42,839 bases of DNA from a bacterium (GTDB lineage: Bacteria; UBA8248), in assembly GCA_022825065.1 (NCBI GenBank), contig JAJDYR010000011.1, forward strand, positions 1 through 42,839. The letters run 5' to 3'. Of the stretch, positions 33,654-41,749 are shown piece after piece. The translations under genes were made by a program, and so were the position numbers. Position 1 is the first letter of the stretch. Each line of letters starts with the position of its first letter. The notes under the pieces are model-generated. The model was not told the origin of the DNA, did no database searches, and saw only the letters and a list, made by a program, of their open reading frames with translations.

Positions 33654-33981
33654 TGTCAGTCTTGAGACGTAGCATTTTATGCTTGAAGCACAAGTCTTTG
33701 AAAACAATTCAAAGGACAATAAAAACAACTAAATAGAAGCGAATTGAAGGTATTTTGTTTGATGCCTGTGGGTCTTTGTATATCCTGAAATGTCCATGTA
33801 ACAGCCATAAAAACGTCCATTCGATTTTCTGCTTTTCCATTCACTTTCATTCAATTTCAGGGGAGGTTTCTGCCTAAGTTTCGGTTTCCCTCCTCTTATT
33901 CGTTCCGACAATGTAAGTCTGGTGCATCATGGTAATCTCACACCAGATATGAGAGTAACTCCGATTCACAGCATCGACGGT

Positions 33982-35175
33982 TTAGAAGTCCGCCCCTTCT
34001 TCTTGACTTTGCTCACCATCCATCGGTCTGCGCGTTACGGCAAGATCTCTCGCCCATGCTCCATAATTTATCGTCGTCAACTGTCTTTTGTCCAAATTAC
34101 GTCCGACAGCTTCTTGCTCGCTAAGCATGTCTACTATGTTCATGGTGTCTGAAGCTGGGATATCTTTCTCAGAACAGAAAGGTAGTGCCACAAAACCCTT
34201 CATCTGGTGGAAGACCATAATAAATAACCACCCTCCCGTACTTGTGGGAAAGGGACCACCAACAGTGCCTCCAAGAGAATCATTCGGATCATTGCTTCCT
34301 TCGTCTACAGTACCTCCAATCGCAGAACTACTATTGAATCGTCGTGACACCCAACCGACCAAGGAACCGAGTGGAATATTAGCTTCCTGCGGATTCATTA
34401 CGAGTTTATCAATTGGCTCTGTACCTCCACACGACAGGAAAACCGCTTTGTCATCGCACATAGGAACAATCCAGAATGGAAGATCCGCTGCACGACACAA
34501 AAACACTACTGATCTATTGAGTTTTCGATAGTCGTTACAATCAAATCGCATTGTTCCAATAAACCCGCCCTGGAGTATCTTCTTTTCAGGGTTCATTATC
34601 TGCTCTCTGACAGGTTGAAGCCCAATATTCTCAGCAAACTTGTACCCATGCGTACCCATCAAAGAAAATACCATCAGATAAGCAGACTTGATCATGCTGA
34701 CGAATTCGTAATCATCTCGTTGCGGAATCCTGAAGGATATCCCTTCGTTTACATCCAAGCATTCTTTTGCTGGTAGTGGATCCAAGTTAATAGTTCCATT
34801 ACGAAACAGATGCTTACGAGCCGGAAATGGCGCGTTCGAATCACGAGGAAGGTACCGATGTACTCTCTTGTGGCCAAAAAGATCAACTAAGATGGGAGCT
34901 CCTCGACCTTCTCTCCATTCACTTCTGGCTTTCGCGGACAAGTATGCGTGCTGGTCTATTAGGCTTGCCTTGTTGTTACATGACTTACATGTCAAACAAA
35001 TCGGAACCCCGCCTAAGGATTTCGGCGGTGAATGTTCCAATGTCACTTCCGTACCAGCCACAACGTCCGACCTATCAAACGCGGAAAGACATATGGGGCA
35101 CCTATTGTTTCCGGCATCAAACAATCGTTGACGCAAACGCCGGTCTCTTCCGCGTCTATGACTGCTTTTTGACAT
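33982..35175 (-). CDS. HNH-endonuclease-type protein on tRNA-associated island
   Basis: This protein is 397 residues from ATG 35175; a longer frame to 35217 exists but adds no recognisable sequence. The N-terminal 70 residues are an HNH/zinc fold: Cys26-x2-Cys29 (CPIC), then EHSPPKSLGG with His48, then Cys63-x2-Cys66 followed by NN (LTCKSCNNKA). This is the restriction/defence-type HNH pattern with paired zinc cysteines. The remaining 320 residues are unrecognised; they contain a Gly-rich segment and hydrophobic strands. Base composition and codon use are clearly more AT-rich than neighbouring genes, and the gene sits between the direct repeats that mark the island, so it is probably horizontally acquired. 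Its role (defence, mobility or toxin) is not determined. Confidence 0.72.
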   Translation of the reverse strand: MSKSSHRRGRDRRLRQRLFDAGNNRCPICLSAFDRSDVVAGTEVTLEHSPPKSLGGVPICLTCKSCNNKASLIDQHAYLSAKARSEWREGRGAPILVDLFGHKRVHRYLPRDSNAPFPARKHLFRNGTINLDPLPAKECLDVNEGISFRIPQRDDYEFVSMIKSAYLMVFSLMGTHGYKFAENIGLQPVREQIMNPEKKILQGGFIGTMRFDCNDYRKLNRSVVFLCRAADLPFWIVPMCDDKAVFLSCGGTEPIDKLVMNPQEANIPLGSLVGWVSRRFNSSSAIGGTVDEGSNDPNDSLGGTVGGPFPTSTGGWLFIMVFHQMKGFVALPFCSEKDIPASDTMNIVDMLSEQEAVGRNLDKRQLTTINYGAWARDLAVTRRPMDGEQSQEEGADF

Positions 35176-35451
35176 CGCTAAACACGCTCCTAGACGACTA
35201 AAACTTACTCTGAGCATCAAGATTTGATTGCCGGGTGTAGCAATCCAATTAGCTTAATCCAGCGAAAGGATTTCCCCTGAAATTAAATCAATGGATTACA
35301 GGGGCTGTCAATTGTGAATATTTCACAGTTTTGAAGAAACCCGACGGGCAATGGCTAAACTTTCACCTTCTAACGATGACGCAACGTCCACTAAAACGTC
35401 CATCTCGAATTTCGCCTGAAAGCAAAAATCTCTCTAACGCGTTGATTTAGT

Positions 35452-35527
35452 TGGTGGAGCTGAGGGGGATCGAACCCCTGACCTCATGACTGCCAGTCAT
35501 GCGCTCTCCCAGCTGAGCTACAGCCCC
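35452..35527 (-). tRNA. tRNA-Ala (anticodon GGC)
   Basis: A 76-nt cloverleaf on the minus strand. Acceptor GGGGCTG pairs with CAGCTCC (one G-U); the D arm is GCTCAGCTGGGAGAGC; the anticodon stem is CATGA/TCATG with loop CTGGCAG giving anticodon GGC (35492-35494); the T arm is AGGGG-TTCGATC-CCCCT; discriminator A and encoded CCA are at 35455-35452. All stems pair. Its 3' end is the integration target of the adjacent island. Confidence 0.96.
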
Positions 35528-35623
35528 ATACAGGTGGAATTTCCTAACCCCCGAGGGGTGCGAAGGAATGTAGCGGAAACCGCGCTTCCGCGTCAACGCG
35601 GGAAGGAGCGGGACAAAACTTCT

Positions 35624-36703
35624 TTAACTTCCCGGATCCGGCTCCCCTGCGAACGCGCGCACCTGATCGGAAAGCTCCGTGAAATCGGCGCCGCCCGTCG
35701 TGTCCTCGGCGAGGATTTCCACCTCCCCGGGCCCGCTCGCGCCGAGGCCGAGTTCGACCGCGCGCCTGATCTGCCGGTGCGACCAGACGGGATAATCTCG
35801 CAGGAGTTCGGAGCCCATGGCGCGCACAACGGACGCCCCTACGACGTCCACGGCTATACGATCGTCGCCTGCGATTATCACGTTCGGCTCGCGCTCCTCG
35901 CCGGTATAGGGGCCGCCCGATATCCAGCACTTCGTCCCGTCGAGCACGATCAGGGAGGGTGAGTACAACAGGTTCGTCTCCATGATCATCTCCGCCATCT
36001 GGGATACGAAATGCGCGCGAACGCGGTCCCTCGGGTGCACGAACCCGTATACGTTCTTGAGCGATAGGCTGAAGCGCGGCCCCCCGCCGTGGCTCTTCAT
36101 GGTCGGCAGGTTGACGACGTGCTGGCCGGGCGTCATCAGGCGCTCGATGCAGTGCACCCATCCGCCCCAGCGAATCGCCCTGGGGATTCGGGCTTTCACC
36201 CAGGGCTCCTCGTCGAAGCGCAGGAGGCCCACGCCCGTTCGCTCCTGAAAATCGTTCATCCCCCAGCGCTCGAAATTCCCGCGCGCGGGCAGGGAGAGGA
36301 GGCCGCCCATCTCGCCCACGGCCAGATCCTCACAACCCGCTTCTTTCAGGAGGGCGACGACGGTCTCGAGCGTATCGGGATGCGTCGAGGCCGGGAACGG
36401 GTCGGCGGAGTTGAAGTTGGGTTTTAAGAGCGCGGGCTTAGGCGAGTCGATGATGCGCCGTATGCCGCCCAGTTTTTCCACCGCGAGGCGTATGGCCTCA
36501 TCGCGCGTCTCCCCGCGCACCATGGCCACGAGGCTCCTGCCCTCTTTCTTGAGCCTTGGGCCGCGAAGGGGCGGGACTTCCGCTTCGGGGTATTCCTGCT
36601 TCGTCTCCTGCAGCGCGCGGTAGGCCGCCGATTCATCGAAATCGAGGACTTTCCTGAAATTCTCGGCGCGTGTCGCCACCGGCGTATCGAGTGGAACGAT
36701 CAT
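35624..36703 (-). CDS. DUF362 domain protein
   Basis: This 359-residue protein contains a DUF362 domain, recognised by [40 protein letters not shown] followed by KNVYGF, and [18 protein letters not shown]. The biochemical role of DUF362 is poorly established; some members carry fused ferredoxin domains, but no Cys-rich cluster motif is present here. I start at ATG 36703, with GGGAGG 8 nt upstream; a GTG two codons earlier is too close to that site. It stands alone between the tRNA and a repeat-rich spacer. Confidence 0.85.
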   Translation of the reverse strand: MIVPLDTPVATRAENFRKVLDFDESAAYRALQETKQEYPEAEVPPLRGPRLKKEGRSLVAMVRGETRDEAIRLAVEKLGGIRRIIDSPKPALLKPNFNSADPFPASTHPDTLETVVALLKEAGCEDLAVGEMGGLLSLPARGNFERWGMNDFQERTGVGLLRFDEEPWVKARIPRAIRWGGWVHCIERLMTPGQHVVNLPTMKSHGGGPRFSLSLKNVYGFVHPRDRVRAHFVSQMAEMIMETNLLYSPSLIVLDGTKCWISGGPYTGEEREPNVIIAGDDRIAVDVVGASVVRAMGSELLRDYPVWSHRQIRRAVELGLGASGPGEVEILAEDTTGGADFTELSDQVRAFAGEPDPGS

Positions 36704-37391
36704 TCTCACATCCTCCCGAAGAGGGTGATTCTTCTTATCCCGTAAAAATCCATTCTACCGCGAAGGCCGGTTTTGCGAAACCACCAGGGCCTCTCTCACT
36801 CCCCCCTTGAGGGGATTGTTGAAAAAGTCATCCTTGTCAGGGGATAAAGGCACCCCCCCCTACCCCCCCTTGTCAGGGGGGTATAAAAAAGCAACCCCCG
36901 CAAAAAAGAATCAACTCCCCCCTTGAGGGTCTGGCTTCCCGAGGGGAAAGCCAGACGCAGAAGCCGAGCGTTTTTTGCGAAGGCTGATGCGGTGGGGGGT
37001 AAAATGCGTTTTATTGTCAGTCCGACTTATACCCCCCACCGAATCGCTTGCGGGCTTCGCCCTTTGCTCTTCGACTCCCCCTCAAGGGGGGAGTGAACTT
37101 CAAAAGCATGCGTCCAACCAAAATCGCTCCACAGGTCTTTTTCAACAACCCCTGAAGGGATTTATGGCGAAACCATTCTCTATGATTGTGATTTCACTCC
37201 TCCGGCGAAGCCGCGGCGAAAGCAGAGAGACAGGAGATATTCGCCGCATGAAATTGTCTTTCGCCCTTATCCTGTAATAGACTCTGGCCCCATCAGCGCA
37301 AGGCAGGACAAGCGAGTCCCAAAGACGCATCGCCTCCCGAAGCCTCCCAAAGCGCCTCGACGACGATCTGGCACCTGAAGAAAGGTTTTTC
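36704..37391. repeat. Repeat-filled intergenic spacer
   Basis: This 688-nt gap has no credible gene. It holds a candidate inverted-repeat element (listed separately), a copy of the G-run repeat family at 36834-36903, a perfect 9-bp dyad GTCTGGCTT/AAGCCAGAC (36929-36937 and 36948-36956) and a GGTGGGGGGTA/TACCCCCCACC dyad (about 36991-37041). Frames crossing it are low-complexity. GAAAGG lies 6 nt before the TauE start at its right end. Confidence 0.65.
36803..37159. mobile_element. Candidate MITE-like element with terminal inverted repeats
   Basis: The left end (36803-36829, CCCTTGAGGGGATTGTTGAA continuing into AAAGTC) and the right end (37134-37159) are near-perfect inverted repeats of about 26 bp, bounding roughly 357 bp with no coding capacity. 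I could not identify a clear target-site duplication. Fragments of the same end (GACTTTTTCAACA) recur at 39611-39624. Confidence 0.45.
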
Positions 37392-38228
37392 ATGCTTTTT
37401 TTCATTCAGTTCCTGGCGATGGGCTTGGGCGTTGGCCTGCTGGGCACGCTGGTCGGCGCGGGCGGCGGCTTCATCCTCACGCCCCTGCTCCTGCTGATCT
37501 TCACCGACCAGCCGTCCGAGGTCATCGCCGCCACCTCGCTCAGCGTGGTGTGCCTGAACGCCCTTTCGGGCTCGGTCGCCTACTACCGCCAGAAGCGGAT
37601 CGACATCAAGACGAGCGTCTCATTCGCCCTGGCGGGTTCGATCGGGGCGATCATCGGCGTCTTCGCCACGAGCGAGGTCGCGCGCGGGCCGTTCGACTTC
37701 CTGCTGGGTCTGGCCCTGCTCATCCTGTGCATCTCCATCATCAACCCTCCGCCTCCCTTCGAGGCGACGCGCGAGAACCCCGGCGGCATCGGCGCGCTCG
37801 CGCACCGGCGCATCGTGGACAGCCAGGGCAAAGTCTATGAATACGCCTTCCGCTTCCGGCTCGGGGCCTTCCTGAGCTCCATCGTGGGTTTTCTGGCGAC
37901 ATTTCTGGGCATCGGGGGCGGCCCCATGCACGTGCCGCTGATGATACGGATTCTCCGGATTCCGCCTCACATCGCCACCGCCACCTCGCAGTGCGAACTT
38001 CTCTTCACCACCGCACTCGCCGTGGCGTTTCATTTCATCCTCGGCAACCTCCACGCGATGCAGAGCGTGATTCTTCCCCTCGCGATGGGGATCATCGTGG
38101 GCGCGCAGGCGGGCGCCGCGATATCGCACCGTGTGAAATCCCTCACGCTCACGCGCATCCTGGCGGTGCTGATGACGCTCGTCTCCCTGCAGCTTCTCTA
38201 CAAGGGGGCCAGCGGATGGCTGTGGTGA
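37392..38228 (+). CDS. TauE/SafE-family membrane permease
   Basis: This 278-residue integral membrane protein of the sulfite-exporter/anion-permease family has two inverted-repeat halves. Each half has the family glycine motif: GTLVGAGGGFILTP near residue 20 and ATFLGIGGGPMHVP near residue 180. Seven or eight hydrophobic segments are visible, with a cytoplasmic loop near 115-150. Likely substrates are sulfite, sulfoacetate or related organic anions, as for the family; the neighbourhood gives no further clue. GAAAGG precedes the ATG at 6 nt. Confidence 0.9.
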   Translation: MLFFIQFLAMGLGVGLLGTLVGAGGGFILTPLLLLIFTDQPSEVIAATSLSVVCLNALSGSVAYYRQKRIDIKTSVSFALAGSIGAIIGVFATSEVARGPFDFLLGLALLILCISIINPPPPFEATRENPGGIGALAHRRIVDSQGKVYEYAFRFRLGAFLSSIVGFLATFLGIGGGPMHVPLMIRILRIPPHIATATSQCELLFTTALAVAFHFILGNLHAMQSVILPLAMGIIVGAQAGAAISHRVKSLTLTRILAVLMTLVSLQLLYKGASGWLW

Positions 38229-38370
38229 TTCGCGCCTCGCGCTGGCGAATCGGCGCGGCGTGTGTGAGAATGCGGCCTCTGGTGAAAGACCACGAGTACA
38301 ATTCCATTCATTCCATTCAACAAGGCGCCCGCCCGGAGCGGCGGACGAGGACGAGAAGGAGAGTCTGAAC

Positions 38371-39153
38371 ATGTCGGACAGAGTAACCGTCGTAGAGGTG
38401 AAAGACAGAACCCTTTGGGTGGGGCTTAACCGCCCCAAAACGCTGAACGCAATGAATTTCCAGATGATCAACGAAGTCATCGAGGCCTTCACCCGGCTCG
38501 ATGAGGACCCCGATATCGGCGTGGGCGTCATGTACGGCCTGAACGGGAACTTCTCCTCGGGCGGCGACATGGACATGATGCTGGGGCTCAACTACCAGAC
38601 CGGCCACATCTGGAACAACAAGATGCGGCGGCTGTGCATGACCCTCAGGAACTCGGGCAAGCCCACCATCGCTATGGTGCGCGGCTGGTGCATCGGCGGC
38701 GGCAACGAGTGGCAGCTCTACTGTGACCTTTGCATCGCGAGCGATAACGCGACGTTCGGGCAATCGGGCGCGCGAGTGGGCGCGCTGCCCGTGGTGGGCG
38801 CCACGCAGTACCTCCCGCTTCTGATGGGCGACCGCAGGGCGCGCGAGATGCTGTTCATGGCGAAGCGCTACCCCGCGCAGGAGGCCAAGGAAGTCGGCCT
38901 CATCAACGAAGTCGTGCCCGACGATGAACTGGAGAAGACGACCGAGGAGTGGTGCGCCACCATCAACTCCCACGCCCCGGCCACGCTGCGCTACATGAAG
39001 ACGAACCTGAACTTCCTGGGCGACCTCCACTACCCCTCCTGGATGCACGGCAGCGAACTGCTGAACGCCGTGTGGAACAACGAGCAATCCGTCGAGGGCA
39101 TGAACGCGTTCAAGGAGAAAAGGCCACCCGACTTCAGCCGCTTCCCGAGGTAG
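38371..39153 (+). CDS. Enoyl-CoA hydratase/isomerase (crotonase) family protein
   Basis: This 260-residue crotonase-fold protein acts on an acyl-CoA thioester. The oxyanion-hole segments are NFSSGGDMDMM and RGWCIGGGNEWQL. The region FGQSGARVGALPVVGATQYL resembles MenB and the ring-opening BadI-type hydrolases more than ordinary fatty-acid hydratases, so a Dieckmann or retro-Dieckmann reaction on a cyclic acyl-CoA is possible (inference). The start is ATG 38371 with AAGGAGAG upstream; the open frame further upstream is unsupported. It follows the TauE gene by 142 nt. Confidence 0.9.
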   Translation: MSDRVTVVEVKDRTLWVGLNRPKTLNAMNFQMINEVIEAFTRLDEDPDIGVGVMYGLNGNFSSGGDMDMMLGLNYQTGHIWNNKMRRLCMTLRNSGKPTIAMVRGWCIGGGNEWQLYCDLCIASDNATFGQSGARVGALPVVGATQYLPLLMGDRRAREMLFMAKRYPAQEAKEVGLINEVVPDDELEKTTEEWCATINSHAPATLRYMKTNLNFLGDLHYPSWMHGSELLNAVWNNEQSVEGMNAFKEKRPPDFSRFPR

Positions 39154-40082
39154 GGGGAACAACGCATCACACCGACAGCCGATCCCGTAGGGACAGGTCA
39201 CGACCTCGGACAGGCACGGGGGCCTGTCCCTGCGAGACTGTGCGGCTTTGTTCGTCATTCCGGCGAATGCCGGAATCCAGAGCCGATGAGAGAACCCGGG
39301 GTTAAGGGAATCCCGCTACCCGCACCGAATCGCCGCATTCCCGCTTTTCTTCCATTCCCGTCCGCCTGGATTCCGTCGAACCCTCCCGCCTTGGTCGGCT
39401 CCGACACCGGAATGACGGCGGTGGTCAATTCCGAGCGAGGAGGGCTTTTTCAAGAGAGCACCCCCCCCTACCCCCCTTGTCAGGGGGGCAAGAAAAAACA
39501 AAGCCCCTCAACCGGCGGCGGGCGTCGCCTTTTTTACCCCCCTGACAAGGGGGGTAGGGGGGTGCCTTTATGGGGTTTCCCTTTCAAGGGGTTACCATTC
39601 CCCTCTCAGGGACTTTTTCAACACTCCCCGTAGGGACAGGTCGCGACTTCGGACAGGCACGGAGGCCTGTCCCTACAGTGCCCCTGCGCGCGGCTGTTGG
39701 ATGAGATCTTGTCGTAGGGGCGGACCTGCGTGTCCGCCCGTTTTTCATGCGCCTGTCTCTGCGCATTCTCTCTCTCGTCCGCTCGGGATTACTCGCCGGA
39801 ATGACGTCTGGGGGCGGAAAATGGATTCCGGCATGCGCCGGAGTGACGAATCAAGGGAAGTCGGCGGACACGCAGGTCCGCCCCTACAAAAACCGTCATC
39901 CCGCCCGCTCCGGGCGCATCTCCTCGCTGCCCCCTGGCTACTCTTGTCAGGGGGTAAAAGCTACGCCCCCGACGGGGGTTGTTCAACAGTCCCTCTCCGA
40001 ACGGGTTTGTCCCGCATGGAGGGGTAGTGCCGGCGTAATGAAAAAGTGGTTGCTGCGGAAAGAACAGAGACGCGAATCGCCC
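39154..40082. repeat. Cluster of dispersed intergenic repeats
   Basis: No gene is supported in these 929 nt. Five short families interleave. The GTAGGGACAGGT family is at 39184-39236 and 39627-39677. The GTAGGGGCGGACC family is at 39714-39739 and inverted at 39863-39887. GTCATTCCGGC-type palindromes are at 39253-39280, 39369-39417 and 39797-39856. The G-run family is at 39457-39508 and inverted at 39522-39575, able to form one large hairpin. Core fragments of GACTTTTTCAACA are at 39611-39624. These look like REP- or MITE-like extragenic elements. Confidence 0.72.
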
Positions 40083-40730
40083 CTAGCGCGCGTAGCCCCT
40101 GCGTTTGTAGACGCCGGGAGAACCGGGCTCCTGTTGGTAGTAGCTCCTCACGCGCGCCGTCCATTCGGAGGCGTTCATGTGCTTCCACTCGGGCGTCTCG
40201 CGCACGGATTCGTCTTCCATCTCGTAGAGGACGATCATGAGCCTCGGCCCTTCCACGGTGTTGTAGCGGCGCATGCGCCTCACGCCCGGGACTTTTTCGC
40301 AAAGGGGTCCGCGATCACAGGAATACCAGCCGTTGAAATCGCCGAGATTCTCTTCGGGCACGTTAATTCTGCCGAACTGAATAACGGGGCCGAGGCCCGC
40401 CGCGTCCACCGAGGGAAAATCGGGCTGCCGGGCCGGCAAGCCGGGATAAACCTGCGCGCATACGAGACGAATGTGGGTTGTCGGTGCGACGGGGAAGCGC
40501 ATGTCGTCGGAGTCCATGAGCGAGGCGAATTCCTCGCCATAGAACACGTGAACGTTCTCCGCCTCCAGGAGGTTCAGGTAGCGCGGCGCGCCGTCGATGA
40601 CCTCATAGCTCGCGCCTCCGTTCACGCCCGAGGCTTCGAGCATTCGCGTAAGGCGAACCTCATCGAGCCATGCACGCGCCTCAACTTCCTCGCCCTCTGC
40701 GAAGTCGAACATCTCGGCGAGCAAACCCAT
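40083..40730 (-). CDS. EthD-like/dimeric alpha-beta barrel protein (hypothetical)
   Basis: This 215-residue protein starts at ATG 40730; TTG 40748, with GAGG 10 nt upstream, is an alternative. Two related halves are suggested: GLLAEMFDF then WLDEVRLTRML in the first, and FGRINVPEENLGDFNGWYSC then CEKVPGVRRMRRYN in the second. This is the strand-helix pattern of EthD/antibiotic-monooxygenase ferredoxin-like barrels, where a single chain mimics a dimer. Function is unknown; relatives act as small ring-modifying or degradation enzymes. The assignment is tentative. Confidence 0.6.
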   Translation of the reverse strand: MGLLAEMFDFAEGEEVEARAWLDEVRLTRMLEASGVNGGASYEVIDGAPRYLNLLEAENVHVFYGEEFASLMDSDDMRFPVAPTTHIRLVCAQVYPGLPARQPDFPSVDAAGLGPVIQFGRINVPEENLGDFNGWYSCDRGPLCEKVPGVRRMRRYNTVEGPRLMIVLYEMEDESVRETPEWKHMNASEWTARVRSYYQQEPGSPGVYKRRGYAR

Positions 40731-40797
40731 GCCATGTGTGCGTACCAAAACAGTCTTGCCTCATTGGCGACGGGAAATAGAATAGGGAGAGTCTACA

Positions 40798-41091
40798 CTA
40801 TTTCTTCTGGAGAGCCACCCGTATCGTCCCCCCGTACTGCGCGGCCACGAGATGATGGGGGCGATACCCTTCCTTGATGATTTCAACCGTGAACGTATCC
40901 GCGTAATGATCCTTGATCTTTTTCCAGGGGATGATGACCGGCGATTTGCCTATCTTCTCCTTGCCGAGCTTCACCGTGGCGCCCGGAGGATCGGTGATCA
41001 CCTCCACGCCGCGCGGCACCATGTCGCCGCATCCGCTCAAAACGAGAAAGGCGGCGAAAAACGCCAATCCCATGCCGAGGGTCTTGCGCAT
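40798..41091 (-). CDS. Small PEGA-like lipoprotein
   Basis: This 97-residue predicted lipoprotein has a basic start, a hydrophobic stretch LGMGLAFFAAFLV and the lipobox LSGC, with Cys as the lipidation site about residue 21. The mature part VEVITDPPGATVKLGKEKIG then KSPVIIP closely follows the PEGA-domain pattern (P-x-G-A-x-V-x-x-x-G), found in surface or envelope proteins. I start at ATG 41091, with AAGGAG 9 nt upstream; ATG 41109 is possible. Role unknown. Confidence 0.72.
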   Translation of the reverse strand: MRKTLGMGLAFFAAFLVLSGCGDMVPRGVEVITDPPGATVKLGKEKIGKSPVIIPWKKIKDHYADTFTVEIIKEGYRPHHLVAAQYGGTIRVALQKK

Positions 41092-41256
41092 TCTTTGTTT
41101 CTCCTTCATTGCTGTGTCCATCAAATATCGTATATGCGAAGCGGGCGTACTGGAAGGCCCCCACCCTGACTCTCAGGAGATTATGAACCCATCTCTTGAC
41201 AAAATCCACCACCAAACACACTCTCGGCGAGAAATCTGGAAGAGGAGGAATTCCGC

Positions 41257-41730
41257 TTGCGCCGGCACCGATACTATTTCGACCTCATACTCACAGGTCT
41301 GGACAAATACAACCTCGCCGACTGCATCGTGGACGAATACCTGCCCCTCACCGCGCAAATGCCCATCTGGGATATCGCGGAAAAAATCCGCGAGGGACAT
41401 TTCCATTTCGAGCACGAAAGCGCGGATCCGCTGGAGGAATTCCCGAAAAACCTGAAGGCCTTCAGCGCCTATCTCCACCAGGTGGTCAAGGGTTTTCACG
41501 CTATAGAAGAGGCGGGGGAGAATGACGTCCGTCTCGTCGAGGCCCGGAAAATCCTCGCGCTCAGAGGCGAGGTCGTCACGCTTCCGCTACGGCTTCCGCC
41601 CACGCTTCTGCTCAACGACCTGGACCCCGACGCGGAGGACCTCGACCACATCGAGGCGCACTGGAGGGGCTACCCGCGCTGGTTCCAGGACGGCATGCGG
41701 AGAAAGCATCCCTACCTGAGGCGCCTTTAG
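41257..41730 (+). CDS. Hypothetical protein, TTG start
   Basis: This 157-residue protein has no domain I recognise. The start is TTG 41257, supported by GGAGG 8 nt upstream. It is highly charged with an amphipathic helical middle (EKIREGHFHFEHESADPLEE), and its C-terminus ends in basic RRKHPYLRRL. It is convergent with rmuC, whose stop lies 19 nt further. No transmembrane or signal segment is seen, so it is probably cytoplasmic. Confidence 0.6.
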   Translation: MRRHRYYFDLILTGLDKYNLADCIVDEYLPLTAQMPIWDIAEKIREGHFHFEHESADPLEEFPKNLKAFSAYLHQVVKGFHAIEEAGENDVRLVEARKILALRGEVVTLPLRLPPTLLLNDLDPDAEDLDHIEAHWRGYPRWFQDGMRRKHPYLRRL

Positions 41731-41749
41731 AGGGCGCACGCAGAATGAA

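Larger units (their letters stand above)
33597..35482. mobile_element. Small genomic island integrated at tRNA-Ala(GGC)
   Basis: The element is bounded by 57-bp direct repeats (33597-33653 and 35426-35482, 1829 bp start to start). The right copy is the 3' end of an intact tRNA-Ala gene. It carries an HNH-type gene and is visibly AT-richer than the surrounding DNA. No integrase gene is visible inside, so it is either a remnant or was mobilised in trans. Confidence 0.68.

Noticed and set aside
33729..33911. 60-residue frame within the island (minus strand)
   Set aside because: It begins with TTG, has no clear ribosome-binding site, and overlaps one copy of the border repeat. It may be a decayed fragment but is not supported as a gene.
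39457..39575. CRISPR-like array from the repeated G-run units
   Set aside because: Units are inverted rather than uniformly direct, spacing is irregular and no cas genes are present.
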